The position numbers and the translations under genes are program-made. This document shows positions 26,472 through 33,698 of a stretch of DNA of 64,000 nucleotides, piece after piece; the first letter of the stretch is position 1; every line of letters begins with the position of its first letter. This DNA is from HK1 sp965202875 (GTDB lineage Bacteria; Pseudomonadota; Gammaproteobacteria; HK1): NCBI GenBank assembly GCA_965202875.1, contig OZ241870.1:744001-808000 (forward strand). The letters are read 5' to 3'. A model generated the notes under the pieces. It was given only the letters and a program-made list of their open reading frames with translations. It ran no database searches and was not told the DNA's origin.

Positions 26472-27074
26472 CTATCCTTCCCGGTACGCAAGGAGGCGTT
26501 CCACGTACCGCGCGATCGGGTCGACTTCGAGATTGACCATGCTCCCCGAATCGAGCTCCCCCAGGGTCGTCACTTCGAGGGTGTGGGGCACGATGTTCAC
26601 GTCGAAGACCGTGCCGGAGGTCCCGTTGACGGTGAGACTCACTCCGTCGATGCACACCGAGCCTTTCTCGGCGATGTAGCAGGCAAGCGCCTCGGGCGTT
26701 CGGATCCCGAACCGTACGGAGCGGGCGTCGTCGCGCCGCGTGAGCACTTCCGCGATGCCGTCGACGTGGCCGGAGACCAGGTGCCCCCCGAGCGGCGTAT
26801 CCGGTGTCAGCGCCGTTTCGAGGTTGACCCTGCGCCCGACCCCGAAGCCGCGCAGCGTGGTCCGCGCCAGCGACTCCGCCGAGACGTCGGCCCGGAAGCC
26901 GGGCGGTGTCACCGCCACGGCGGTGAGGCAGGCCCCGTTCACGCAGACGGAATCTCCGACCGAGAGGCCGGCCGGGTCGATGGCGCCGGTCGCGACGACG
27001 AACGAGACGTCTCCCGCCGGATGCTCGATCCGCTCGTCGATCCGCCCCGTTGCCCGGACGATCCCCGTGAACAT
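26472..27074 (-). CDS. ribE: riboflavin synthase alpha subunit RibE
   Basis: 200 residues, two tandem lumazine-binding barrels. The N-terminus MFTGIV, the first SVCVNGACLTAV motif and the matching SVCIDGVSLTVNG motif in the second half are diagnostic, as is GHLVSGHVDG. Dismutates two 6,7-dimethyl-8-ribityllumazines to riboflavin. A consensus AGGAGG precedes the ATG. ribD lies 125 bp upstream on the same strand. Confidence 0.95.
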   Translation of the reverse strand: MFTGIVRATGRIDERIEHPAGDVSFVVATGAIDPAGLSVGDSVCVNGACLTAVAVTPPGFRADVSAESLARTTLRGFGVGRRVNLETALTPDTPLGGHLVSGHVDGIAEVLTRRDDARSVRFGIRTPEALACYIAEKGSVCIDGVSLTVNGTSGTVFDVNIVPHTLEVTTLGELDSGSMVNLEVDPIARYVERLLAYREG

Positions 27075-27199
27075 CGTGTTCTACCTCCTGCTTCGTTCCG
27101 CCCGCGCCGTGCCGTGGTGGGTCGATCCTCGGGCAGGCGCCGGCGAGCCCTGCGACGCCGGCCCGCGTCCTCTCTCCGTGATCGGGGCGCTCCGGCTCT

Positions 27200-28333
27200 T
27201 CAGTCCGTTTCGCCCGCGCCGGGTTCCGCACCGGACCCGGCTTTCGGAACCGCATCGACGCGCAGGTCGGCGCCGAGGCACGTGACGCCGGTGACATCAA
27301 GCCCGATCCGATCGCGCATCGCCACGATCCCCGGCAGCGTGAACATCCCCCGCGCCGCGTCGCCGAGCAGCACCGGCGCGAAATACATGACGATTTCGTC
27401 CACGAGAGCCGATTCGAGCAGCGCGCCGGCGAGCGTCGGGCCGCATTCGGTATGGACCTCGTTGGCGCCGCGTTCGGCGAGGGCGGCCATGAGGGCGTGG
27501 AGCGAGACCCGCGCCCGGCCGTCATCCGGCAGGGCGACGATCTCCGCACCGGCTCGCGCGAGCAACCGGGCCCGGGCGAGGGCGCCGGCGGCGGTCGCGA
27601 TGAGAAGACGTCCTGGCGCCGCGAGCGCGCGCGCCTCCGGCGGCGTGCGCAGGCGGGAATCGGCGATCACCCGCATCGGCTGCGCGAGGCAGCCGGCGTC
27701 CTCCACCCGAGCGTCGAGCCGCGGATCGTCGGCGAGCAGGGTCCCGATGCCGGTGAGGACTGCGCCCGCCCGTGCGCGGAGACGGTGCACGTCGGCACGC
27801 GCCGCCTCGCCGGTGATCCACCGGCTCTCTCCCGCTGCGGTGGCGGTGCGCCCGTCCAGGGTTGCGGCGAGCTTGCAGCGTACCCAGGGGCGGCCCCGCT
27901 CGTGGCGGGAGACGAACCCCCGGTTGAGCGCCCGGGCTTCTGCCTCCAGCAGCCCGGTCTCCACCTCGACGCCGGCCGCGGCGAGATCGGCGAAGCCCCG
28001 GCCCGCGACCCTCGGATTCGGGTCGGACGTCGCCGCCACCACCCTCGCGACCCCGGCCTCGATCAGCGCCCGCGTGCACGGCCCGGTACGCCCGCTGTGG
28101 CGGCACGGCTCCAGCGTCACGTAGGCGGTGGCCCCCTTCGAATCGCCCCCGGCCGACGCGAGGGCGTGGGCCTCGGCGTGCGGTTCCCCGGCGTAACGGT
28201 GCCAGCCTTCCCCGACGATGCAGCCGTCGCGGACGATCACGCAGCCGACCCGCGGGTTGGGGTCGGTGGAGTAGAGGCCGCGGCGTGCGAGCTCCAGCGC
28301 CCGGACCATGAATCGACGGTCCGCGGCGTTCAT
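27200..28333 (-). CDS. ribD: bifunctional riboflavin deaminase/reductase RibD
   Basis: 377 residues from ATG 28333. The deaminase half has HAEAHAL and PCRHSGRTGPC, giving the zinc His and two Cys ligands. The reductase half begins around residue 150 with VRCKLAATLDGR and continues through GANEVHTECGPTLAGALL. It catalyses the second and third steps of riboflavin synthesis. The frame continues upstream without conservation, so the internal ATG is the better start. No FMN riboswitch-like structure was recognised upstream. Confidence 0.94.
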   Translation of the reverse strand: MNAADRRFMVRALELARRGLYSTDPNPRVGCVIVRDGCIVGEGWHRYAGEPHAEAHALASAGGDSKGATAYVTLEPCRHSGRTGPCTRALIEAGVARVVAATSDPNPRVAGRGFADLAAAGVEVETGLLEAEARALNRGFVSRHERGRPWVRCKLAATLDGRTATAAGESRWITGEAARADVHRLRARAGAVLTGIGTLLADDPRLDARVEDAGCLAQPMRVIADSRLRTPPEARALAAPGRLLIATAAGALARARLLARAGAEIVALPDDGRARVSLHALMAALAERGANEVHTECGPTLAGALLESALVDEIVMYFAPVLLGDAARGMFTLPGIVAMRDRIGLDVTGVTCLGADLRVDAVPKAGSGAEPGAGETD

Positions 28334-28753
28334 CGGTTCCGCGATCCGGTTCGGTCGCCGGCCGTTGCGCGGCGACGGCCGGTTTCGCTCCCCTGGAAGC
28401 GCCGGCGCCGCCGGTGCCAGAAACCGACCGCCCTGGAGTGCGGCAACCCGTTGTTTCGGCTTGGTCATTGGACCCGATCCGGCTCCACGGGGACGATGCC
28501 CGGACTTCGACCCGTCGTTGCAACAATCCTGTCGATATACAACGCGCCCCTGAGCGGGTTCGACACGGTGCATCGTCTCGCACGCGGTCCCGGACCGCAG
28601 GGCGACGCGAAGGGCAGGGGTTCCCCGGCAACAGGACTTTACCTTTCCCGCACGGCTCGGGCGGTCATCTCTCCCGACAAGCCGCCGGCAGGGACTGCGC
28701 GGAGATCGACCCGGGCCGCTACCGGGCCGGCCGGTCCGGGTCCGAATCGTTGA
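28334..28753. other. ribD upstream region
   Basis: About 420 bp between the fae terminator and ribD, both on the minus strand, so the ribD promoter should lie here. I could not identify a confident promoter or riboswitch, and frames in this interval lack any conserved motif. Confidence 0.4.
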
Positions 28754-28785
28754 AACGGCTTCCCCGGGGTTCCGGGGAAGCCGTT
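28754..28785 (-). terminator. strong hairpin terminator after fae
   Basis: Perfect 14-bp inverted repeat (AACGGCTTCCCCGG and its complement) around a 4-base loop, ending 7 bp past the fae stop. On the minus strand it is followed by TCAACGATT rather than a long T-run. It would end the mch-citG-like-fae transcript and protect the abundant fae message. Confidence 0.85.
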
Positions 28786-28792
28786 GGCGCCG

Positions 28793-29302
28793 TCAGGACA
28801 CGTTGGCGGCGAAGGGGTGCTCGGCGTTCTTCTGGGCCAGGGCCTCGTCGACCGTCGGCTTGCCGGCGACGGCGCGCTCGATGGCCTCCTTGGTGGCCTG
28901 GTAGTTGTATTGTTCGATCTTGGCGTCGTCCTCGGCCTCCCAGTGGATGAAGACGCCGACGCAGACGTAGAGATCGTCGGCCTCCGCCGCGGGGATCGTG
29001 CCCTCGGACACCGCCTCCATGACGGCGCGTGCGACGGCGCGTTGGGCCGGGCCGAACATCTGCACCGCCTGCTTGGCCCCCTTGATGGTGACCTTGTTGA
29101 ACATCATGGTGTTGGGCTTCGCGGGCACGTTGGGCGAAACCACCGCCAGCAGGCTGGTGAAGCCGTCCTTGTTGTTGACCAGCCCGTTGCAGAAGGCGGT
29201 CTCGGCCGCCGAGCCCCGTGGGCCCAGGATCAGGTCGATGTGCGCGATTTCGTTGCCGTCCCCGACCAGGGATTCTCCCACTCGAACGTTGGTGATAGCC
29301 AT
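28793..29302 (-). CDS. fae: formaldehyde-activating enzyme
   Basis: 169 residues, the normal length for Fae. It condenses formaldehyde with tetrahydromethanopterin to methylene-H4MPT, the entry to the H4MPT oxidation pathway. The N-terminal VGESLVGDGNEIAHIDL contains the catalytic His region, and GPAQRAVARAVMEAV and VFIHWEAEDD are typical. ATG 29302 is preceded by AGGAG; the longer frame upstream overlaps the preceding gene and is rejected. Fae is usually highly expressed, consistent with the strong terminator. Confidence 0.96.
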   Translation of the reverse strand: MAITNVRVGESLVGDGNEIAHIDLILGPRGSAAETAFCNGLVNNKDGFTSLLAVVSPNVPAKPNTMMFNKVTIKGAKQAVQMFGPAQRAVARAVMEAVSEGTIPAAEADDLYVCVGVFIHWEAEDDAKIEQYNYQATKEAIERAVAGKPTVDEALAQKNAEHPFAANVS

Positions 29303-30465
29303 TTGCTTCTCGCTCCTGTCTGTCGTCGGTTCAGCCGCGCTCCGGAAACTCCGGGGCGCGACGCGGTCCCCCCCTTGAGGAGGTGGTCTGCCAGCAGTGT
29401 CGCCACCGTCAGGTCGGCGCTTGTGCCGGGATTGATGCACCGGCTCTTCAAGCTGCGGTCGAAGTCCGCCAGATCCTTCAAACTCTCCGCAGGCGGCTTC
29501 GACGGATCGAGGCGCCCGGAGACCTCCAGAGCTTCAAGCCGAACCCCCTCCGCGGCGGCAGGGCCGAGTTTACGCTGTATGTGGGAATCCTTGAACCGCG
29601 TGAGGAAGCTGAGGTAAAGCGCCACCACGGCCAGCTCGCGCGGCCACGTCGATCGGCTCTCCGCCAGCGCGGGGAGGCCGAGGTCGAAGACGTCCTCGAA
29701 GCAGCGGGCGTACTGGCGGGCGACGCGGTCGCGATCTTCCGCCTCCTGCATCACCACGAGCAGCGGCGCCGCAGCCGGCCACCGCACGTCATGCCGGGCG
29801 CTGTCGTTCAAACCCGCCGGATCGGCCAGGCGAATCGCCGCGAAAACCCGCTCGGTGTCTTCGACGTCGGACGCCGCGAGCACGCGGGCAAGGCGGTCCC
29901 GCAGGCGTTCGGCCGGTGCGTGCAGGGAAGATGCCGGCGCCGGGGTGCGGAACCCGGCGTCATTCTCCGGGTCTCCATCTCGCTTCCCCGCGCCTGCATC
30001 GCGCGCCTTGGGGTGCTTTTCCGTGAAGCCCGGGACCGGGCCTTCGGTCCGTTGCGGGCGATACGCCCGCGTTCCCAGGGCGACGATTCCGGCGTCACGG
30101 CCCGATCGGTCGTTCGCGTCGGTGCGAAGCGGGGGAGGTCGCGGCTTGTCCTCCAGCGCGGCCTGGGCAAGGGGAGCACAGAGCAGCACGATGCCGAGGT
30201 TGGTGTTGCAGTCCGCCGCCGCGCGCGTTGCCCTGACACCCGCGAGCACCCGCTCGCCCAGCGACAGGCCTGGGGCGCCGAGCACGTCCGCGGCACAGCG
30301 CGCACTCGCCACGAAATCGTCCGCCGTCATCCCGTGTCCGGCCGAGGCGAAGCTCACGTTTCCGGGCTTCGGGGCTTCGAGCTCCTCGATGCAGGCTTGC
30401 CAGACCGCAGCGGCGACCGGGTTGGGCGCCTCGTACTCCGGGCGGGTGCCAAGTGTTGCCGCCAA
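29230..30465 (-). CDS. triphosphoribosyl-dephospho-CoA synthase family protein in an H4MPT operon
   Basis: 411 residues. The family signature is present: EAPKPGNVSFASAGHGM near the N-terminus and TNLGIVLLCAPLAQA around residue 95. C-terminal motifs include DSHIQRK and NPGTSADLTVATLL. CitG-like proteins recur in H4MPT/methanofuran gene clusters of methylotrophs, where they are thought to serve cofactor synthesis rather than citrate lyase; the reaction is unproven. Two oddities: ~70 residues in the middle (from about 29.93 to 30.15 kb) are encoded by palindromic intergenic repeats, and the 3' end overlaps fae by 73 bp, suggesting the original stop was lost. The start codon is TTG. Confidence 0.75.
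   Translation of the reverse strand: MAATLGTRPEYEAPNPVAAAVWQACIEELEAPKPGNVSFASAGHGMTADDFVASARCAADVLGAPGLSLGERVLAGVRATRAAADCNTNLGIVLLCAPLAQAALEDKPRPPPLRTDANDRSGRDAGIVALGTRAYRPQRTEGPVPGFTEKHPKARDAGAGKRDGDPENDAGFRTPAPASSLHAPAERLRDRLARVLAASDVEDTERVFAAIRLADPAGLNDSARHDVRWPAAAPLLVVMQEAEDRDRVARQYARCFEDVFDLGLPALAESRSTWPRELAVVALYLSFLTRFKDSHIQRKLGPAAAEGVRLEALEVSGRLDPSKPPAESLKDLADFDRSLKSRCINPGTSADLTVATLLADHLLKGGTASRPGVSGARLNRRQTGARSKWLSPTFEWENPWSGTATKSRTST
29930..30150. repeat. palindromic repeats inserted in frame within the CitG-like gene
   Basis: Contains GGGCGATACGCCCGCG with neighbouring GGACCGAAGGCCCGG, related to the 81-bp inverted repeat at 1624-1704, and a second repeat type around CCGGCGTCATTCTCCGG. 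In the protein the region reads GTRAYRPQRTEG and DPENDAGFRT, peptides known from such repeats and not from CitG enzymes. The frame stays open across it. Confidence 0.65.
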
Positions 30466-30616
30466 AGTTGCTCCAGGATCTCGCCGTCCACCGCCGGGCG
30501 CCGTCCGCGCCCGTCACGGGCGTCAGGCGCCGCCGTCACCGTGCGCCACGCGCGCGCCCTTCGTGAAAGTTTCGGCCGCTCCGCTACCGGGTGCCGTCAC
30601 GCCGTCTGCGACTGGC

Positions 30617-30730
30617 AGGCGTCAGGCGTCATCGCCAAAGGATCGCTCCAGTGCCGCGCCCGGGGCCTCTACGCGCGCCGCGATCCGGTCGAGGCGTCAG
30701 GCGTCATCGCCAAAGGATCGCTCCAGTGCC
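30617..30730. repeat. tandem duplication of the mch 3' end
   Basis: A 39-bp sequence is identical at 30617-30655 and 30692-30730, with a period of 75 bp. The second copy contains the last codons and stop of mch (minus strand). The first lies just downstream of the gene in the gap before the CitG-like gene. Two copies only. Confidence 0.9.
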
Positions 30731-31668
30731 TCCCCGTCCAGGCGTCCACCGTGAAAGGTCCGGCCGCTGCCGAGCGCCGTCACCGCCACCCGGGCCGGGC
30801 TGAAAAGCATGGGATCGATCCGGAAGAAGTCGTAGCCGTAGTCCCGGAACACCGCGGCGAAGGGCTTGCCGTAGTCCCTGGAGTTGCTGCTGGGAAGCCG
30901 GTGCGCGAGATCTTCGGCCTGCTCGTCGCCGCATGAGACGAAAAGCCGGACCTGGCCGCCGAACAGGATGGTGTCGTTGGTTCGTCCCATGGCGATCAGC
31001 GGATCGTCGATGGGTGGCGGCAGGGGGGCGCTGCCGGCGCCGTCGATGATCGAGCCGAGGGGGAAGCCGAGCTCGTGCGTCTTGTGCAGCGCCACCTCGA
31101 CCACCCGGGAGGCGATCTGCACCACTCCGGCGAGGCTGCCGGTGGGGGTCAGCACCAGCGTGACCTCGTCCGGTGCGACGCCGCAATCCCTGGAAACCTT
31201 CTCCGCGAGCGCCGGAGGCGGGTAGCGGTCGGTCTCCAGCACTAGGCAGGTGCGGCCGGCGTGGTCCCGGTACCCGAGATCATCGAACAGAGGCTCCCGG
31301 ACGGCCAGCGCCCGCGCCGGCCCCGAGCCCAGGGCGTTGAACTTCTCGGGTGCGTCGAAGCCGAGACTCCAGCCCGCGTACTGGCTGCCGAGGCAGGCGA
31401 GCACCGGCTGGCTCGTGCGTACCTCCACCTGCCACGGCCAGTTCGGGAACACGGGACTGCAGCGTAGCGCGACGTCTCCGAGGCCGGCCATGCAGATACG
31501 GGCGATGAGCAGCCCCGCTTCGATGCCGCCCCGGTGTTCGATGCCCGCGTCGACGACACGGGTCCCGTCCTCCATGCGGGTGACGCCCACGCGGAGCGCA
31601 TCCGCGTGCTGCAACAGCTCCGCGACCAAGGGAGCGGCCGTCGTATTGACGCTGGGCAATGTGCTCAC
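30697..31668 (-). CDS. mch: methenyltetrahydromethanopterin cyclohydrolase
   Basis: 323 residues, start GTG 31668. Interconverts methenyl-H4MPT and formyl-H4MPT in the formaldehyde oxidation pathway. Family features: LNTTAAPLVAELL-like N-terminus, YAGWSLGF, PTGSLAGVVQIASR, and RTNDTILFGGQV with SRDYGKPF near the end. It heads the mch-citG-like-fae unit. A group II intron 5' fragment starts only 26 bp upstream of the start codon and may have displaced its native promoter. Confidence 0.95.
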   Translation of the reverse strand: MSTLPSVNTTAAPLVAELLQHADALRVGVTRMEDGTRVVDAGIEHRGGIEAGLLIARICMAGLGDVALRCSPVFPNWPWQVEVRTSQPVLACLGSQYAGWSLGFDAPEKFNALGSGPARALAVREPLFDDLGYRDHAGRTCLVLETDRYPPPALAEKVSRDCGVAPDEVTLVLTPTGSLAGVVQIASRVVEVALHKTHELGFPLGSIIDGAGSAPLPPPIDDPLIAMGRTNDTILFGGQVRLFVSCGDEQAEDLAHRLPSSNSRDYGKPFAAVFRDYGYDFFRIDPMLFSPARVAVTALGSGRTFHGGRLDGEALERSFGDDA

Positions 31669-31693
31669 GTCGTACCTTTACCCGCCGGTTGCA

Positions 31694-31892
31694 GTGCGCC
31701 GTGCAAGGCGCCATACCCTAGCGGGTGCGAATCCCGCCCGGCAACCGTCGTTCCGGCCGGTCGCAGTCGAAGCGGCCGATGGAGGTGACGACAGGGACTG
31801 AAGCACTCCGATGAGACGGGTCGCGAAGGGCGACTCGGCGACCCTGCGGGCCGTCGCGCGAGTGTACTCCGGGCATGCCTCGAAACGGGTGC
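31694..31892 (+). mobile_element. group II intron 5' fragment, copy 2
   Basis: Starts GTGCG and follows the intron copies at 6.08 and 38.00 kb for about 200 bp (GCGGGTGCGAATCCCGCCCGGCAAC and the later GGACTGAAGCACTCCG block), with more substitutions than copy 1. No reverse transcriptase and no domain V. It is placed antisense to mch, immediately upstream of its start. Confidence 0.6.
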
Positions 31893-32253
31893 GGCCTCTG
31901 GAATTTCTCAGCACGCACCCGAGTCCGGCCAACTGCCGCGTATCGCTGGCCGCCCTTGTGCCGGAGATGCGCAAACTCAAGCCCACTACGCTTCGCAAAC
32001 CGCTTCCGGTCGAAATCCTGCATTGAGTGAACCGGCAATGGAATGCCGTCGCCTCCGGTACGGCGAACGAAAAGGCTTGACCCTCGACGGGGAGTTTCGC
32101 GAGCTTTCGCCGGACGCCGGGAGCTTGAAGCCCGTGCAGGGGCCGCCGCCGACGCTCCGGACACCGTTTGGCGCGACGGTCCGCCGTGGAGACCCGGCGG
32201 TTTCGCCAACAGCGTGGCCCCTCGTCAGCGAAACGATCATTCGGAGACGGCCG
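31893..32253. other. region between intron copy 2 and the dipeptidase gene
   Basis: About 360 bp. A GGAGACGG ribosome binding site lies just before the dipeptidase ATG at 32254. Several frames are open on both strands, but none shows a conserved motif. Confidence 0.4.
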
Positions 32254-33246
32254 ATGGACCTCGACCCGGCTGCGTTGCACGAGGATGCCGTCCTCATCGA
32301 TGGACTGATCATCTCGAAGTGGAGTCGGTCCGTGTTCGAGGAGATGCGCGCGGGCGGGGTGACCGCCGCGAACTGCACCTGCTCGGTCTGGGAGGGTTTC
32401 CGCGCGACGATGGAGAACGTCGCACAGTGGAAGCGGTGGTTTCGCGAGCACGGCGACCTGATCGTCCAGGTGCACCGTGCCGATGACATCCGGCGGGCGA
32501 AGCGCGAGGGGCGCACCGGCATCATCCTGGGCTGGCAGAACACCTCCGCGCTCAAGGACCGGGCCGAGTTCGTCGAGGTGTTCCGGGATCTCGGCGTGCG
32601 GGTGATGCAACTCACCTACAATACGCAGAACCTCGTGGGCAGCGGATGCTGGGAGTCGCGTGACGGCGGGCTTTCGGACTTCGGACGCGACGTGATCGAC
32701 GAGAGGAACCGGTGCGGGGTGCTCGTCGATCTCTCGCACGTCGGCCCGAGGACGAGCGCGGACGCGGTGGAGCACTCGGCGAAGCCGGTCTCCTGCACCC
32801 ATTGCTGCCCGGCCGGGATCATGGAGCACCCGCGCAACAAGTCGGACGCCGAGATGCGGGCGGTGGTGGAGCGGGGCGGCTTCATCGGCGTCGCCACCTA
32901 CCCGCTTTTCCTCCCCTGGGGCGACGAGACCACGGTGGATCGGTGCGTCGAGGTCTTCGAGTACGTGATCGGCGTCGCCGGCGAGGACGCGGTCGGCATC
33001 GGCACCGACTTCACGCAGGATCAGGAGGCGTCCTTCTTCGAGTGGCTGCGCAGGGATAAAGGCCACGGGCGGTTGCTCGTGCCGGGAACGCCACGGGTCC
33101 CGCGTCTCCCCGAAGGTCTGGCCACCATCGGGGAGCTCCCCAACCTGACCGCCGCGATGGCGCGGCGCGGCTGGAGCGAAAGCCGTATCCGCAAGATCCT
33201 CGGCGGGAACTGGCTGCGCTTCCTCGGGGAAGTATGGGGCGGGTGA
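32254..33246 (+). CDS. M19 membrane-dipeptidase-like protein lacking the HxD metal motif
   Basis: 330 residues in the renal-dipeptidase fold. The family's later zinc histidines are visible in VDLSHV and SCTHCC, and HPRNKSD and GIGTDFTQ are typical. However, the N-terminal metal motif (usually DGHND) reads DGLIISK, so one metal site is altered. This divergent M19 branch is, as I recall, found next to dimethylglycine and methylamine catabolism genes in pseudomonads, which would fit the C1 genes here. That association is from memory, not from this sequence. ATG 32254 has a good GGAG site. Confidence 0.8.
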   Translation: MDLDPAALHEDAVLIDGLIISKWSRSVFEEMRAGGVTAANCTCSVWEGFRATMENVAQWKRWFREHGDLIVQVHRADDIRRAKREGRTGIILGWQNTSALKDRAEFVEVFRDLGVRVMQLTYNTQNLVGSGCWESRDGGLSDFGRDVIDERNRCGVLVDLSHVGPRTSADAVEHSAKPVSCTHCCPAGIMEHPRNKSDAEMRAVVERGGFIGVATYPLFLPWGDETTVDRCVEVFEYVIGVAGEDAVGIGTDFTQDQEASFFEWLRRDKGHGRLLVPGTPRVPRLPEGLATIGELPNLTAAMARRGWSESRIRKILGGNWLRFLGEVWGG

Positions 33247-33264
33247 AGTGCGTCGGTGCGGTCC

Positions 33265-33390
33265 GCATGGTGGACACGGTGAACCGGATCGGCTTCGGTC
33301 ACCAGCCCCCTGCATGCGCCAAGGTCGGCATGATGCAGGTTTTCCCGAATTCCCGGGACACCATTCCGGGCACGGTGTTCTTTACCGCGT
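33265..33390 (+). pseudogene. fragment of an M20 amidohydrolase (N-carbamoyl-amino-acid hydrolase type)
   Basis: About 40 codons read VGMMQVFPNSRDTIPGTVFFTA, matching the 'NxxNxIPGxVxFT' strand at the dimerisation domain of M20 carbamoyl-amidohydrolases. Both ends are cut. It is joined directly to a CoA-transferase fragment. Confidence 0.5.
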
Positions 33391-33424
33391 ACTGGTGCGG
33401 GAAGCTCGAAGCGGCGGGGGGGCC

Positions 33425-33667
33425 GGCGGGACCGGTGATGAACCACGTCGAAGTGCTCTCGGATCCGCGCTGCCTCGCCCGCGGCATGGTGCAGGAGGTC
33501 AAGCACCCGGCGGCGGGACGCATGAAGACGCTCGGGGTTCCGGTGAAGCTCTCGGAGACCGGGGCGCGGTACGCCGGCCCGCCCCGATGCTCGGCGAGCA
33601 TACCGGCGAGGTCATCGCCGAGTGGCTCGGCGCCGGCGGCGAGGACCGGGCCGCGTCGCCGGAGTGA
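33425..33667 (+). pseudogene. C-terminal fragment of a class III CoA-transferase, frameshifted
   Basis: Reads VLSDPRCLARGMVQEVKHP and GVPVKLSETGARY in one frame, then MLGEHTGEVIAEWLGAGG in the next (shift near 33585). Together they make the C-terminus of CaiB/BaiF-type CoA-transferases. The N-terminal two thirds are absent. It belongs to the same family as the frc remains at 46.6-47.9 kb but differs in sequence. Confidence 0.65.
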
Positions 33668-33698
33668 GCGGCGGCCGGGACTCATCGATCCGATCGGG

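Noticed and set aside
28334..28753. FMN riboswitch upstream of ribD
   Set aside because: I looked for the conserved RFN-element blocks and could not find them in order.
30617..30730. Possible CRISPR-like repeat pair
   Set aside because: Only two copies, and the repeat contains the mch stop codon; it is a local duplication of the gene end.
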